A program made the translations under genes and the position numbers. Below, piece by piece: positions 17,453 through 25,583 of a stretch of 64,000 nucleotides of DNA. Origin of the DNA: Sulfurospirillum cavolei (GTDB lineage: Bacteria; Campylobacterota; Campylobacteria; Campylobacterales; Sulfurospirillaceae). Position 1 is the first letter of the stretch. Each line of letters begins with the position of its first letter. The stretch lies in the NCBI RefSeq assembly GCF_000813325.1, contig NZ_BBQE01000014.1. One strand, given 5' to 3'. The notes under the pieces were generated by a model. That model did no database searches and was not told where the DNA came from. It was given only the letters and a program-made list of their open reading frames with translations.

Positions 17453-19561
17453 GTGCCTGATTTAAACGACTCTAGCTTATATCTCAATCGCGAGCTTTCA
17501 TGGCTCAAATTTAACACCAGAGTCCTCGCCCAATCGATGAAAAAAGAGTTGCCTTTGTTCGAACGACTCAAATTTTTGGCGATTTACGCTACCAACCTCG
17601 ATGAATTTTACATGATTCGCGTGGCGGGACTTAAACAGCTTTTTAGTGCCGGAGTCATCGAAACGGGAGCCGATCAAAAAACGCCCCTCGATCAGTTACG
17701 CGAAATCAGAGCCTACCTCGCAAGCGAAAAAGAGGTGATTCAAAGCAGTTACGAAGAGATCGTCGCCGACTTGGAAAAAGAGAATCTCTACATCAAAAAC
17801 TACCACGAATTAGGTCCGGTATTGGCGCGTCAAGCCAACGACTATTTCTTTTCCAATATCCTACCCGTCATCGTTCCTATCGCCGTCAACGCGACCCATC
17901 CGTTTCCGCACCTCAACAACCTAAGCTTTTCGTTGGCGGTCAAACTTCAAGACGGAGAGAGTGAAGAAGAAGGGAACTACAAATACGGCATGATACGCAT
18001 TCCCCGTGTTCTGCCTCGTTTTTTCCAAGCGGGCGAAAACACTTACGTTCCGATCGAATCGATCGTTAAAAAGCATGTCGAAGAGATTTTTCCCGGTTAT
18101 AGACTCATCGCTTCCGCCGCGTTTCGCGTAACGCGCAACGCCGATATGGTCATCGAGGAAGAGGAAGCCGACGACTTTATGATGATTATGGAGCAAGGAC
18201 TAAAACTCAGACGTAAAGGAGCGTTCGTACGCCTCAATATCGAAGAAGGTGCCGATCCGGATATTTTAGAGTTTTTAAATTCGCACATGCAAATCTTTTT
18301 CAAAGACATTTATACCTATAAAATTCCGCTCAATTTAGGGGCGCTATGGCAAATCGTCGGCAACAAAGACTTTTCGCATCTCGCGTTACCGCCGTACAAT
18401 CCCAAAGTTTTACCGCCTTTTGACAGCAACGAATCGGTTTTCAAAGTTATCGATAAAGGCGACGTGTTACTGTTTCACCCGTACGAAAGTTTCGATCCAG
18501 TCTTAAAGCTGATCAAAGAGGCGTCTAAAGATCCCAAAGTGATCTCCATTCGTATGACGCTCTATCGCGTGGAGAAGAACTCTCAAATCGTTCAAGCCTT
18601 GATCGATGCGGCAAACGAGGGAAAACAAGTCACTGCCGTCGTGGAACTCAAAGCACGTTTCGACGAAGAGAACAACTTGCATTGGGCTAAAGCGTTAGAG
18701 CAAGCCGGCGCACATGTGGTTTACGGCATTACGGGTTTTAAAGTCCATGCGAAAATCGCGCAAGTCATTCGCCAAGAAGAAGACGGCAAGCTCAAGTTTT
18801 ACATGCATTTGAGTACCGGAAACTACAACGGAGCTACCGCTAAAGTCTATACCGACACCAGTTTTTTTACATGTAAAGAAGATTTTGCAAAAGACGGTAC
18901 GACGTTTTTTCATATTCTCTCGGGTTTTTCCAAATACAAAAAGCTTCAAACGCTTTCGATGTCTCCGACGCAAATCAAACCTAAAGTCGTCAGCTTGATC
19001 CACAATGAAGCCAAATTCGGCGCGGAAGGGCGTATCATCGTTAAAATGAACTCCTTGGTCGATCCGGACGTTATTCAAGCCTTGTATGAAGCATCGATGG
19101 CAGGCGTTCAGATCGATATTATCGCCCGAGGTATTTGTTGTTTGCGTCCCGGCGTTGCGGGTGTGAGCGAAACGATTCGCGTCAAATCGATCGTCGGTAA
19201 ATATTTGGAGCATGCGCGTATTTTTTACTTTAAAAATGCCGAGCCGACCACGACGTTTATTTCGAGTGCGGATTGGATGCCTCGAAACTTAGAGCGACGT
19301 TTGGAGCTGATGACGCCGATTTTCGATAAAGCTTTGCAACAAAAACTCTTCGAAATTTTACAATTGCAGCTGAACGACAATGCCTTAAGCTGGAATCTAG
19401 GAAGCAACGGCGATTACACGCAAGCCGTCAGCAGCGATGAAAAATCGATCAATAACCATACGATTTTAGAAGATTATATGAATAAAATCTACAAAGCGCA
19501 AAAGAAAGACAGTACGCACAGAGCCGAGAAGTTGGTCAAACGTCTTTTTAAAGAGAGCTAA
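17453..19561 (+). CDS. ppk: Polyphosphate kinase 1
   Basis: A 702-residue PPK1, which reversibly makes polyphosphate from ATP. The start is GTG with AAAGGA upstream. The N-terminal YLNRELSWLKFNTRVL and the two phospholipase D-like catalytic halves are present; phosphohistidine-region motifs include GFKVHAKIAQVIR and MHLSTGNYNGATAK, then SSADWMPRNLERR near 600. In Campylobacter PPK1 supports stress survival and biofilm. It leads an operon with the downstream hexapeptide protein (two-base gap). Confidence 0.96.
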   Translation: MPDLNDSSLYLNRELSWLKFNTRVLAQSMKKELPLFERLKFLAIYATNLDEFYMIRVAGLKQLFSAGVIETGADQKTPLDQLREIRAYLASEKEVIQSSYEEIVADLEKENLYIKNYHELGPVLARQANDYFFSNILPVIVPIAVNATHPFPHLNNLSFSLAVKLQDGESEEEGNYKYGMIRIPRVLPRFFQAGENTYVPIESIVKKHVEEIFPGYRLIASAAFRVTRNADMVIEEEEADDFMMIMEQGLKLRRKGAFVRLNIEEGADPDILEFLNSHMQIFFKDIYTYKIPLNLGALWQIVGNKDFSHLALPPYNPKVLPPFDSNESVFKVIDKGDVLLFHPYESFDPVLKLIKEASKDPKVISIRMTLYRVEKNSQIVQALIDAANEGKQVTAVVELKARFDEENNLHWAKALEQAGAHVVYGITGFKVHAKIAQVIRQEEDGKLKFYMHLSTGNYNGATAKVYTDTSFFTCKEDFAKDGTTFFHILSGFSKYKKLQTLSMSPTQIKPKVVSLIHNEAKFGAEGRIIVKMNSLVDPDVIQALYEASMAGVQIDIIARGICCLRPGVAGVSETIRVKSIVGKYLEHARIFYFKNAEPTTTFISSADWMPRNLERRLELMTPIFDKALQQKLFEILQLQLNDNALSWNLGSNGDYTQAVSSDEKSINNHTILEDYMNKIYKAQKKDSTHRAEKLVKRLFKES

Positions 19562-19563
19562 AC

Positions 19564-20091
19564 GTGCTCATTGCATTTCAAGGAGTGACGCCTCGCATTC
19601 ACGAAAGCGTCTTTCTTGCCCCGAGCGCGGACGTCATCGGCGACGTGTGCATCGGGGAAAATAGCTCCGTATGGTTTGGCTGCGTCATTCGCGGCGACGT
19701 CAATCGCATTCGCATCGGACGCAATACGAACATTCAAGATTTAAGTATGATTCACGTGACGCATTACACGCGAGAAGACAGAGGAGACGGATTTGAAACC
19801 CTCATCGGCGATAACGTCACGATCGGACATCGCGTTATGCTACACGGCTGTACGATTGAGAACAACTGCCTGATCGGTATGAGTGCGACGATTCTCGACG
19901 GTGCGATTATCGGCGAATCGTCGATCGTCGGAGCCGGATCGCTCGTCACGAAAAACAAAGTCTTTCCTCCGCGTTCGCTCATTATGGGAAATCCCGCAAA
20001 ATTCGTGCGTGAATTAAACGAGCACGAGATTGACTCGTTACTTCGATCGGCAGAAAATTACGTTCGTTTTAAAGCGTTGTACTCGATTTAA
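19564..20091 (+). CDS. Gamma-carbonic anhydrase-like hexapeptide protein
   Basis: A 175-residue left-handed beta-helix protein of the YrdA/PaaY/Cam-like group, starting at GTG. Repeats such as ADVIGDVCIGENSSVWFGCV are clear. The candidate metal ligands are His in MIHVTHY and in IGHRVMLHG, as in gamma-class carbonic anhydrases. The exact substrate in bacteria is uncertain. The 3' end overlaps the convergent dnaQ-like gene by 23 bases. Confidence 0.88.
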   Translation: MLIAFQGVTPRIHESVFLAPSADVIGDVCIGENSSVWFGCVIRGDVNRIRIGRNTNIQDLSMIHVTHYTREDRGDGFETLIGDNVTIGHRVMLHGCTIENNCLIGMSATILDGAIIGESSIVGAGSLVTKNKVFPPRSLIMGNPAKFVRELNEHEIDSLLRSAENYVRFKALYSI

Positions 20092-20875
20092 ACGACGCGT
20101 CTTTCTCTTTTTTGCGTTTTTTCGGATGTTGCGGTTTTGTAAAAGCGATGAGTTCTTCGACGGTTTGAACCGATTCAGGTAGTTTTTCCAATGCTTTAAA
20201 AAACACTTCCGCCGTCGCTTTAGCATCGCAAAGTGCGCGATGGTGATGTTCAAAACCGATCCCCAAATACTCCGTCAAAGCACCCAATCCGTATTTCGGC
20301 GCTTCGATACATTTGCGTGAAAGCTCTATCGTATCAAGCTTGCGGTTGAGTAACGGTCCAAATCCGGCTTGTTCGAGTGCATATGAAATAAAATAGTAGT
20401 CAAAATTCACGTTATGCGCAACAAAAACCGCATCTTTTAAAAAAAGTCGAAACGACGCAAGCACTTGGCGCAACGGCGGGGCTTTTTGAAGCTCTTCGAG
20501 CGTAATGCCCGTTAATTGCTCGATGCTTTCAGGCAATACGTCCGCTTTAGCGAGGGAAGAAAATTCGTCGACGACCACGCCGTTTTCGATCATCACCGCC
20601 CCGATTTCGATAATTTGATGCAGACTCGGCTTGCTTCCGTTTGCTTCGATGTCGACGACGCAAAATTTTCCCGCGGCGATGTCGGTGTCGACGGTTTCTA
20701 AACTAAACGCATAGTTGGAGTATTTGATCAAAGGAAGCCCTAAAAGTTTTAACATGTTCACGTCTTCGACGTCGATATGCTCCAACTCTTTAAAGGTACG
20801 CATTTTGGCAAAAAATTCTTTGTGAAAGACCGGCTTTTGCACTATTTTCGTAATGTACGTATCCAAAGGCCTCAC
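20069..20875 (-). CDS. 3'-5' exonuclease, DnaQ/epsilon-like (DEDDh)
   Basis: A 268-residue protein with an unassigned N-terminal ~65 residues and an exonuclease domain from about residue 70. ExoI is VVDIEANGSK, ExoII is FVAHNVNFDYYF, and ExoIII is HHRALCDAKATAEV with the DEDDh His. The tail (KPQHPKKRKKEKD) is basic. It could be the proofreading epsilon subunit or an accessory RNase T/ExoX-like enzyme; the extra N-terminal domain argues for a Campylobacterota-specific form. It starts at GTG overlapping the trpF stop (GTGA). Confidence 0.85.
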   Translation of the reverse strand: MRPLDTYITKIVQKPVFHKEFFAKMRTFKELEHIDVEDVNMLKLLGLPLIKYSNYAFSLETVDTDIAAGKFCVVDIEANGSKPSLHQIIEIGAVMIENGVVVDEFSSLAKADVLPESIEQLTGITLEELQKAPPLRQVLASFRLFLKDAVFVAHNVNFDYYFISYALEQAGFGPLLNRKLDTIELSRKCIEAPKYGLGALTEYLGIGFEHHHRALCDAKATAEVFFKALEKLPESVQTVEELIAFTKPQHPKKRKKEKDASFKSSTTL

Positions 20876-21459
20876 GCTTTTGCCTTGTGAAGAAACGCTC
20901 GGACTTTGGCATGATCTTTGATACCTTTACTTTTTTCGACGCCGCTGCTGACATCCGCGCCGTAAAAGCCTAAGGCTTTCACATGTTCGATATTTTCAGG
21001 GGTTAAACCGCCGGCTAAAATAATATTTTTTCTATCGGCGTTTTCAAACCACGAAAGATCGATCCGCTTGCCCGCTCCGCCGTAATCGTCCACATAGGCG
21101 TCCACCAAGCGAATCGAACCTTCATAGCGCACGACGTCGGAGGGGGTTTTTGCGCGAACGACGCGCACATAGGGTACATGTAAGGCACGCAAGAACGCAT
21201 CGTCCACATCAAAATGGATCTGTGCCGTATCCATCCGCGCCTGCTGACATGTCAGGTTGATCTCTTCAGGCGTAACGTCAACGAAGAGGCCGATTTTTTG
21301 TACATGTAAAGGCAGTGTTTGCACAATTGCTTGAGCCTCTTCGGGGCGAATATAACGCGGAGATTTTGGATAAAAAACAAATCCAAGTGCATCGGCTTGC
21401 GCATCGATCGCACATCGTGCGTCTTCAAGGTTAGTAATACCGCAAATTTTAACCCACAT
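20872..21459 (-). CDS. trpF: Phosphoribosylanthranilate isomerase
   Basis: A 195-residue TIM barrel for the third step of tryptophan synthesis. Signature KICGITNLEDA at residues 4-14 holds the catalytic Cys, and the phosphate loops are ILAGGLTPENI and GADVSSGVEKSKGIKD. It is separate from trpC and other trp genes, sitting between rpe and dnaQ-like. Three ACATGT words occur in it (21176, 21247, 21302), the densest cluster in the window. Confidence 0.96.
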   Translation of the reverse strand: MWVKICGITNLEDARCAIDAQADALGFVFYPKSPRYIRPEEAQAIVQTLPLHVQKIGLFVDVTPEEINLTCQQARMDTAQIHFDVDDAFLRALHVPYVRVVRAKTPSDVVRYEGSIRLVDAYVDDYGGAGKRIDLSWFENADRKNIILAGGLTPENIEHVKALGFYGADVSSGVEKSKGIKDHAKVRAFLHKAKA

Positions 21460-21461
21460 TC

Positions 21462-22109
21462 TTAGACTTTTAAAGAATCGATCGCGTTTTTATAATGATC
21501 GGAACCGAAAACGTAATTGCCCGCAACGACGATGTCGACACCCGCATCGGCTAAAGCCTTGACGTTCGTATCGTTAACGCCGCCGTCCACTTCTATCAAC
21601 GTTTCGGCGTTGCGTTTTAAAATCATCTCTTTTAAACTCAAAGCTTTTTCCAAAACGCTCGGAATAAATTTTTGCCCCCCAAATCCGGGATTGACACTCA
21701 TTAAAAGCACCATATCCAAATCTTCGAGCAAATACTCGATCAAAGAAGGCGGCGTATGCGGATTAAGCACGATTGCCGGAGAAATTCCCAAATCTCTGAT
21801 TTTTTGAATCAAACGATGCGGATGTTTCTCTTCTTCGATATGAAACGAAAGGTATCGAGGTTTTAAAGGAGCAAACAAATCGACAAAAAACGGATTGTTT
21901 TCCACCATCAAATGAATATCCAAAGGCTTTGTAGCCGCCTTAGCTACGGCATTAACGACGACGGGACCTATCGTTAAGTTAGGCACGAAATGCCCGTCCA
22001 TCACATCGACATGCACCAAATCACATCCTGCCGTACAAATTGCCGTTATCTCATCGTTTAACTTTCCAAAATCAGCAGAAAGGATACTCGGAGCCACTAA
22101 CATTTTCAA
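21462..22109 (-). CDS. rpe: Ribulose-phosphate 3-epimerase
   Basis: A 215-residue TIM-barrel enzyme interconverting ribulose 5-phosphate and xylulose 5-phosphate. Motifs: VAPSILSADFGKL, VHVDVMDGHFVPNLTIGP, HLMVENP-like strand, MSVNPGFGGQKFI, EVDGGVNDTN and VVAGNYVFG. Metal-binding His and Asp are all present. It heads the rpe-trpF-dnaQ-like unit (two-base and four-base junctions). The 250-bp gap to rpmB holds divergent promoters only. Confidence 0.97.
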   Translation of the reverse strand: MKMLVAPSILSADFGKLNDEITAICTAGCDLVHVDVMDGHFVPNLTIGPVVVNAVAKAATKPLDIHLMVENNPFFVDLFAPLKPRYLSFHIEEEKHPHRLIQKIRDLGISPAIVLNPHTPPSLIEYLLEDLDMVLLMSVNPGFGGQKFIPSVLEKALSLKEMILKRNAETLIEVDGGVNDTNVKALADAGVDIVVAGNYVFGSDHYKNAIDSLKV

Positions 22110-22275
22110 AACCTTTATGAAAGAAATAAAAACACCGAAGGTACGCGGGCATTCTCTATCAATATTAAGATTACCCGATCTTCACGTCGCTTTCAAAATT
22201 TCACTTTCAAAAGCGTGCCGTCCGTTCGTCAAAACTTTTAAAGTAAAATTGTATCTAAATTTATAAAAATTTTGC

Positions 22276-22281
22276 TATAAT
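22276..22281 (+). promoter_or_regulatory. -10 box (TATAAT) for rpmB
   Basis: TTTTGCTATAATCTTCGG about 80 bases before the rpmB ATG, giving a leader of about 70 bases that ends in CTAAGGAT. No ribosomal-protein binding structure is obvious in it. Confidence 0.6.
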
Positions 22282-22359
22282 CTTCGGCTCACTAAATTAA
22301 GTAGTTCTTTTGCTTTTTTAGTGTAAAATTCACGACAAAAAATTTCTAAGGATATCGAT

Positions 22360-22548
22360 ATGGCAAGAAAATGCGCTATTACGGGTAAAGGCCCTATGGT
22401 TGGTAACAACGTAAGCCATGCGAACAACAAAACTAAAAGAAGATTCCTTCCAAACTTAAGAACCGTCCGCGTGACGCTTGAAGACGGAACGACTAAGAAA
22501 ATTAGAATTGCTGCTTCGACACTTCGTACCATGAAGAAACACGGCTAA
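22360..22548 (+). CDS. rpmB: 50S ribosomal protein bL28
   Basis: A 62-residue protein starting MARKCAITGKGPMVGNNVSH, with the L28 core NKTKRRFLPNLRTVRV and the basic tail TLRTMKKHG. It is monocistronic: a strong promoter precedes it and a terminator hairpin starts at its stop codon. Confidence 0.97.
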   Translation: MARKCAITGKGPMVGNNVSHANNKTKRRFLPNLRTVRVTLEDGTTKKIRIAASTLRTMKKHG

Positions 22549-22574
22549 AATTTCTCCGTTTACGGGGAAATTTT
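22548..22574 (+). terminator. Rho-independent terminator after rpmB
   Basis: AAATTTCTCCG and CGGGGAAATTT form an 11-bp stem (one G-U) with loop TTTA, followed by TTTT. It begins at the last base of the rpmB stop. Confidence 0.7.
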
Positions 22575-22634
22575 ACGCTTACTTTTCGTCACTTTCTTTC
22601 ACGACACTTTATAAAAATCCAAAAGGATTTACCG

Positions 22635-23825
22635 ATGTTTACACTGCTTCCTGTTCAAAACGGATTGGATAACGTTGAGGGCTTTTTTTGCCAAGGCGTT
22701 CATGCGGGTTTTAAACCTAACCAAAAAGAGGACGTCGCGTTTATTCGCACCGACGAACCGTGCGACGTTAGCGGTATTTTTACGAGTAACGTCTTTCAAG
22801 CCGCTCCTATTAAACATTTTTTACGTTATCCCAAAGGCTTTCAAACCAACTTTATTTTAATGAATGCCAAAAATGCCAATGCGATGACGGGAGAAAAAGG
22901 AATCGAAGATATCGATACCTTGTTTGCCAAACTTCAAACGATTTTTCCGAACTTACACCATCCTATTATGAGTTCGACGGGCGTTATCGGTTATCGTCTT
23001 AATGTCGATAAAATGGCACTCGCATTTGAAAAATTCGACTTTAACGCAAAAGATTCGCATTCGACGGCATCGGCGATTATGACCACCGACTCGTTTAAAA
23101 AAGAGCTATGCCTTAAAGTCATTCTAGAAGACGGAAGCTTCTTTCATATCGCCGCCATTTGTAAAGGTGCGGGCATGATTAATCCCGCGATGGCGACGAT
23201 GCTTTGTTTTATTGTAACCGATGCTGCCATTCCAAAAGCCGATATGGACGCGTTGTTATTGCCTGCCGTACAAGCATCGTTTAATGCGGTGAGCGTGGAT
23301 GGAGACACGTCGACTAACGATACGGTGTTACTGTTAAGTTCTCGCAAAAGCGGCGTTTACGAGAAAGAAGCGTTTAACGAAGCACTCAAACGTATCACGC
23401 AAGAGTTAAGTTTAATGTTGGTTCGAGACGGAGAAGGCTCTACGAAAGTGGTTGCATTTGAAGTCAGTGGCGCTCAAAACGACGAAGAAGCCGAACGTGC
23501 GGCAAAAGCACTCAGTAATTCGCTTTTAGTCAAAACCGCGCTTTTCGGCGAAGATCCGAATTGGGGGCGTATTGCTTCGACGATCGGAGCAAGCGGCATT
23601 ACATGTAGCGAAGAAAGTTTAGTTATTCACTACGACGACGTTTTAATTTATTCGAAAGATCAACGTTCCCTTGACGAACAAACGGAAAAAAAAGCAGCGG
23701 AAGTGATGAAAAAAGCATCGTTTCGTATCCGTTGCGAACTGGGAATCGCAGACGGTTCTTTTACCGCTTACGGGTGCGATTTGGGACACCGTTACGTCGA
23801 AATCAATGCGGATTACAGAACTTAG
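22635..23825 (+). CDS. argJ: Bifunctional ornithine acetyltransferase / N-acetylglutamate synthase
   Basis: A 396-residue ArgJ that recycles the acetyl group in arginine synthesis. The self-cleavage site is in KGAGMINPAMATMLCF (about residues 176-191), with Thr as nucleophile of the beta chain. Other conserved parts are SVDGDTSTNDTVLL, DGEGSTKVV and GEDPNWGRI. AAAAGGA precedes the ATG. No other arg gene is in the window. Confidence 0.95.
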   Translation: MFTLLPVQNGLDNVEGFFCQGVHAGFKPNQKEDVAFIRTDEPCDVSGIFTSNVFQAAPIKHFLRYPKGFQTNFILMNAKNANAMTGEKGIEDIDTLFAKLQTIFPNLHHPIMSSTGVIGYRLNVDKMALAFEKFDFNAKDSHSTASAIMTTDSFKKELCLKVILEDGSFFHIAAICKGAGMINPAMATMLCFIVTDAAIPKADMDALLLPAVQASFNAVSVDGDTSTNDTVLLLSSRKSGVYEKEAFNEALKRITQELSLMLVRDGEGSTKVVAFEVSGAQNDEEAERAAKALSNSLLVKTALFGEDPNWGRIASTIGASGITCSEESLVIHYDDVLIYSKDQRSLDEQTEKKAAEVMKKASFRIRCELGIADGSFTAYGCDLGHRYVEINADYRT

Positions 23826-23878
23826 CCCTAAGATTAAGTACTTTTAGGTAAAATAAAACAAATATAAAAGGAGAAGCC

Positions 23879-24106
23879 ATGCTACACGAGTACCGAGATA
23901 TTATCTCAAAATTAAAATTGGACAACGCCCACTTCGCAAAAATTTTTGAACGACATAACGAACTCGATCACAAAATCGCCGATGCCGACGCTGGCAGAGA
24001 TCATATCAGCGATGCCGAACTTGATGCACTTAAAAAAGAAAAACTTAAACTTAAAGACGAAGCGTACGCCATGATTCTTGCGTACAAAAAAGAGCACAGC
24101 CTTTAA
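23879..24106 (+). CDS. YdcH-family (DUF465) small coiled-coil protein
   Basis: A 75-residue helical hairpin: LHEYRDIISKLKLDNAHFAK, FERHNELDHKI, then LDALKKEKLKLKDEAYAMIL. This is the DUF465/YdcH pattern, of unknown function. AAGGAG precedes the ATG and a hairpin terminator follows. Confidence 0.88.
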   Translation: MLHEYRDIISKLKLDNAHFAKIFERHNELDHKIADADAGRDHISDAELDALKKEKLKLKDEAYAMILAYKKEHSL

Positions 24107-24112
24107 TCGATC

Positions 24113-24136
24113 CGTTTGGGCTTAAAGGCCCAAACG
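24113..24136. terminator. Bidirectional terminator hairpin
   Basis: CGTTTGGGC and GCCCAAACG make a perfect 9-bp stem with a six-base loop between the convergent ydcH-like and magIII-like genes. It includes the stop codon of the latter. No long T-run is present on either side. Confidence 0.55.
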
Positions 24137-24784
24137 CCCTACGTCTACGACTTTCCCTCGACTGTTTTCCTTACAATATTCGACGATTTTTCCGTGAAAG
24201 CGCGCATAGAGTTCGTGCAAAGATATCTCTTTGGCATACAATCGTCGCAGCGCATCCCTATCGCTTAGTCCTTCGAGCATCCACGATTGAAGTGCTTCGT
24301 AGCTTTCAAAATCGTACCCGAAAGCATTAAGAAGTCTTGCCGTATAGGCATCGACGACAAAAGCCTCTTGGTAACAGGCGTAACATAAAATAGAATCCGC
24401 ACTCTCTTCTCCGACGCCCTTTTGCGCCAATAGCCATTCTCGCGTCACGTTTGCTTGAAAGGTTTCAAAGGTGCTAAACGTTTCAAGAATCGCTTTGGCT
24501 AAAGCGCGAAGGTTTTTAGCTTTAGTGTTGTAAAAGCCGCTCGGTTTGATGCATTCGGCTAGGGTTTCAATCTCGAGTCGAGCCAACATATCCAAACGAT
24601 CGACGCCGCACGTTTCCAGATTTTCGATACTTTTTTCAACTTTTTCCCATTTCGCCTGTTGGGTTAAAATCGCACCGACGACGACCCAAAACGTCCCCGA
24701 TCGCGGCCACCAAAAAGGATCGCGAGCCGATTTCGGGTAGCCCGCATTTTTTAACGCACGTAAGAGTTCCAGACTATCGTTCAT
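24122..24784 (-). CDS. HhH-GPD DNA glycosylase, MagIII-like (3-methyladenine)
   Basis: A 220-residue endonuclease III-fold glycosylase. Helix-hairpin-helix is LLAQKGVGEESADSILCYAC (about 115-134) and the catalytic Asp is in AFVVDAYTARLL. The four-cysteine Fe-S cluster of Nth/MutY is missing: the C-terminus is KIVEYCKENSRGKVVD. That and the length of ~220 match Helicobacter MagIII, which removes 3-methyladenine. The start overlaps the ymdB-like gene by 11 bases. Confidence 0.82.
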   Translation of the reverse strand: MNDSLELLRALKNAGYPKSARDPFWWPRSGTFWVVVGAILTQQAKWEKVEKSIENLETCGVDRLDMLARLEIETLAECIKPSGFYNTKAKNLRALAKAILETFSTFETFQANVTREWLLAQKGVGEESADSILCYACYQEAFVVDAYTARLLNAFGYDFESYEALQSWMLEGLSDRDALRRLYAKEISLHELYARFHGKIVEYCKENSRGKVVDVGRLGL

Positions 24785-25583
24785 AAATCGCCTTTACAAT
24801 GTGACGTTCTTGATCGTCGAAAATACGCACTTTAAACGCATCGACGCATCTTCCTTCTTCGATCTTCACAATCACCATTTGAAAAATTTTCTTGCATTTT
24901 TTAGGCAGTTCCAAGGCACAGGGAAGTCCCGTTAAAAAGCGTTTGAGCGGTGCGGTTTTGTCCATACCGATAACGCCGTCGCGTGCCCCGCTCAGTCCTA
25001 CGTCACTCACAAAACACGTTCCTTCGTCGATCTGCAAATCGTCCGTTCCGACATGCGTATGCGTTCCGAAAACGGCACTCGCTTTGCCTTTAAGCAGGTG
25101 AAACATTGCGTATTTTTCGGAAGTCGCTTCAGCGTGAAAATCGACGATAATCGTTCGAATTCCCTCGTGTAAAAGCGCGTCGACCGTCTCTTGCGCGCAC
25201 AAAAAGGCATTATTCAGCGTCGGCATACCGTAATGCCCCATAATATTGAGTACGGCGATCGGTTCGGCATTCACATGTACGATTTTAACGCCCGAACCCG
25301 CAACGCCTTTGGGATAATTATGCGGTCTTAAAATCGGCAAAGTCTCTAAAAGCGGAATAATCTCTTTTTTATCCCACGTATGGTTTCCGCCCGTGATGAG
25401 ATTAACGCCGTAAGAGAAAAGCTCGTTTGCGTGCTGTGCGTTAAGCCCGAAACCGTGACTGGCATTTTCCGCATTAGCGATCACGTAATCAAGCGCAAAC
25501 TCTTGGCGAATCTTTTTCAGATGCGCCTCGATCATCGCACGTCCGGGGCGACCGACGATATCGCCGATGAAACCTATCGTCAT
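24774..25583 (-). CDS. YmdB-family metallophosphoesterase
   Basis: A 269-residue calcineurin-like phosphoesterase. Metal motifs: IGFIGDIVGRPGR, NAENASHG, GGNHTWDKKE, DFHAEATSEK and GTHTHVGTDD, matching TIGR00282/YmdB, a 2',3'-cyclic nucleotide phosphodiesterase in Bacillus. I start it at the ATG at 25583, which overlaps the mfd stop as ATGA; a frame extension upstream is inside mfd. Role here is inferred only from family. Confidence 0.9.
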   Translation of the reverse strand: MTIGFIGDIVGRPGRAMIEAHLKKIRQEFALDYVIANAENASHGFGLNAQHANELFSYGVNLITGGNHTWDKKEIIPLLETLPILRPHNYPKGVAGSGVKIVHVNAEPIAVLNIMGHYGMPTLNNAFLCAQETVDALLHEGIRTIIVDFHAEATSEKYAMFHLLKGKASAVFGTHTHVGTDDLQIDEGTCFVSDVGLSGARDGVIGMDKTAPLKRFLTGLPCALELPKKCKKIFQMVIVKIEEGRCVDAFKVRIFDDQERHIVKAIYER

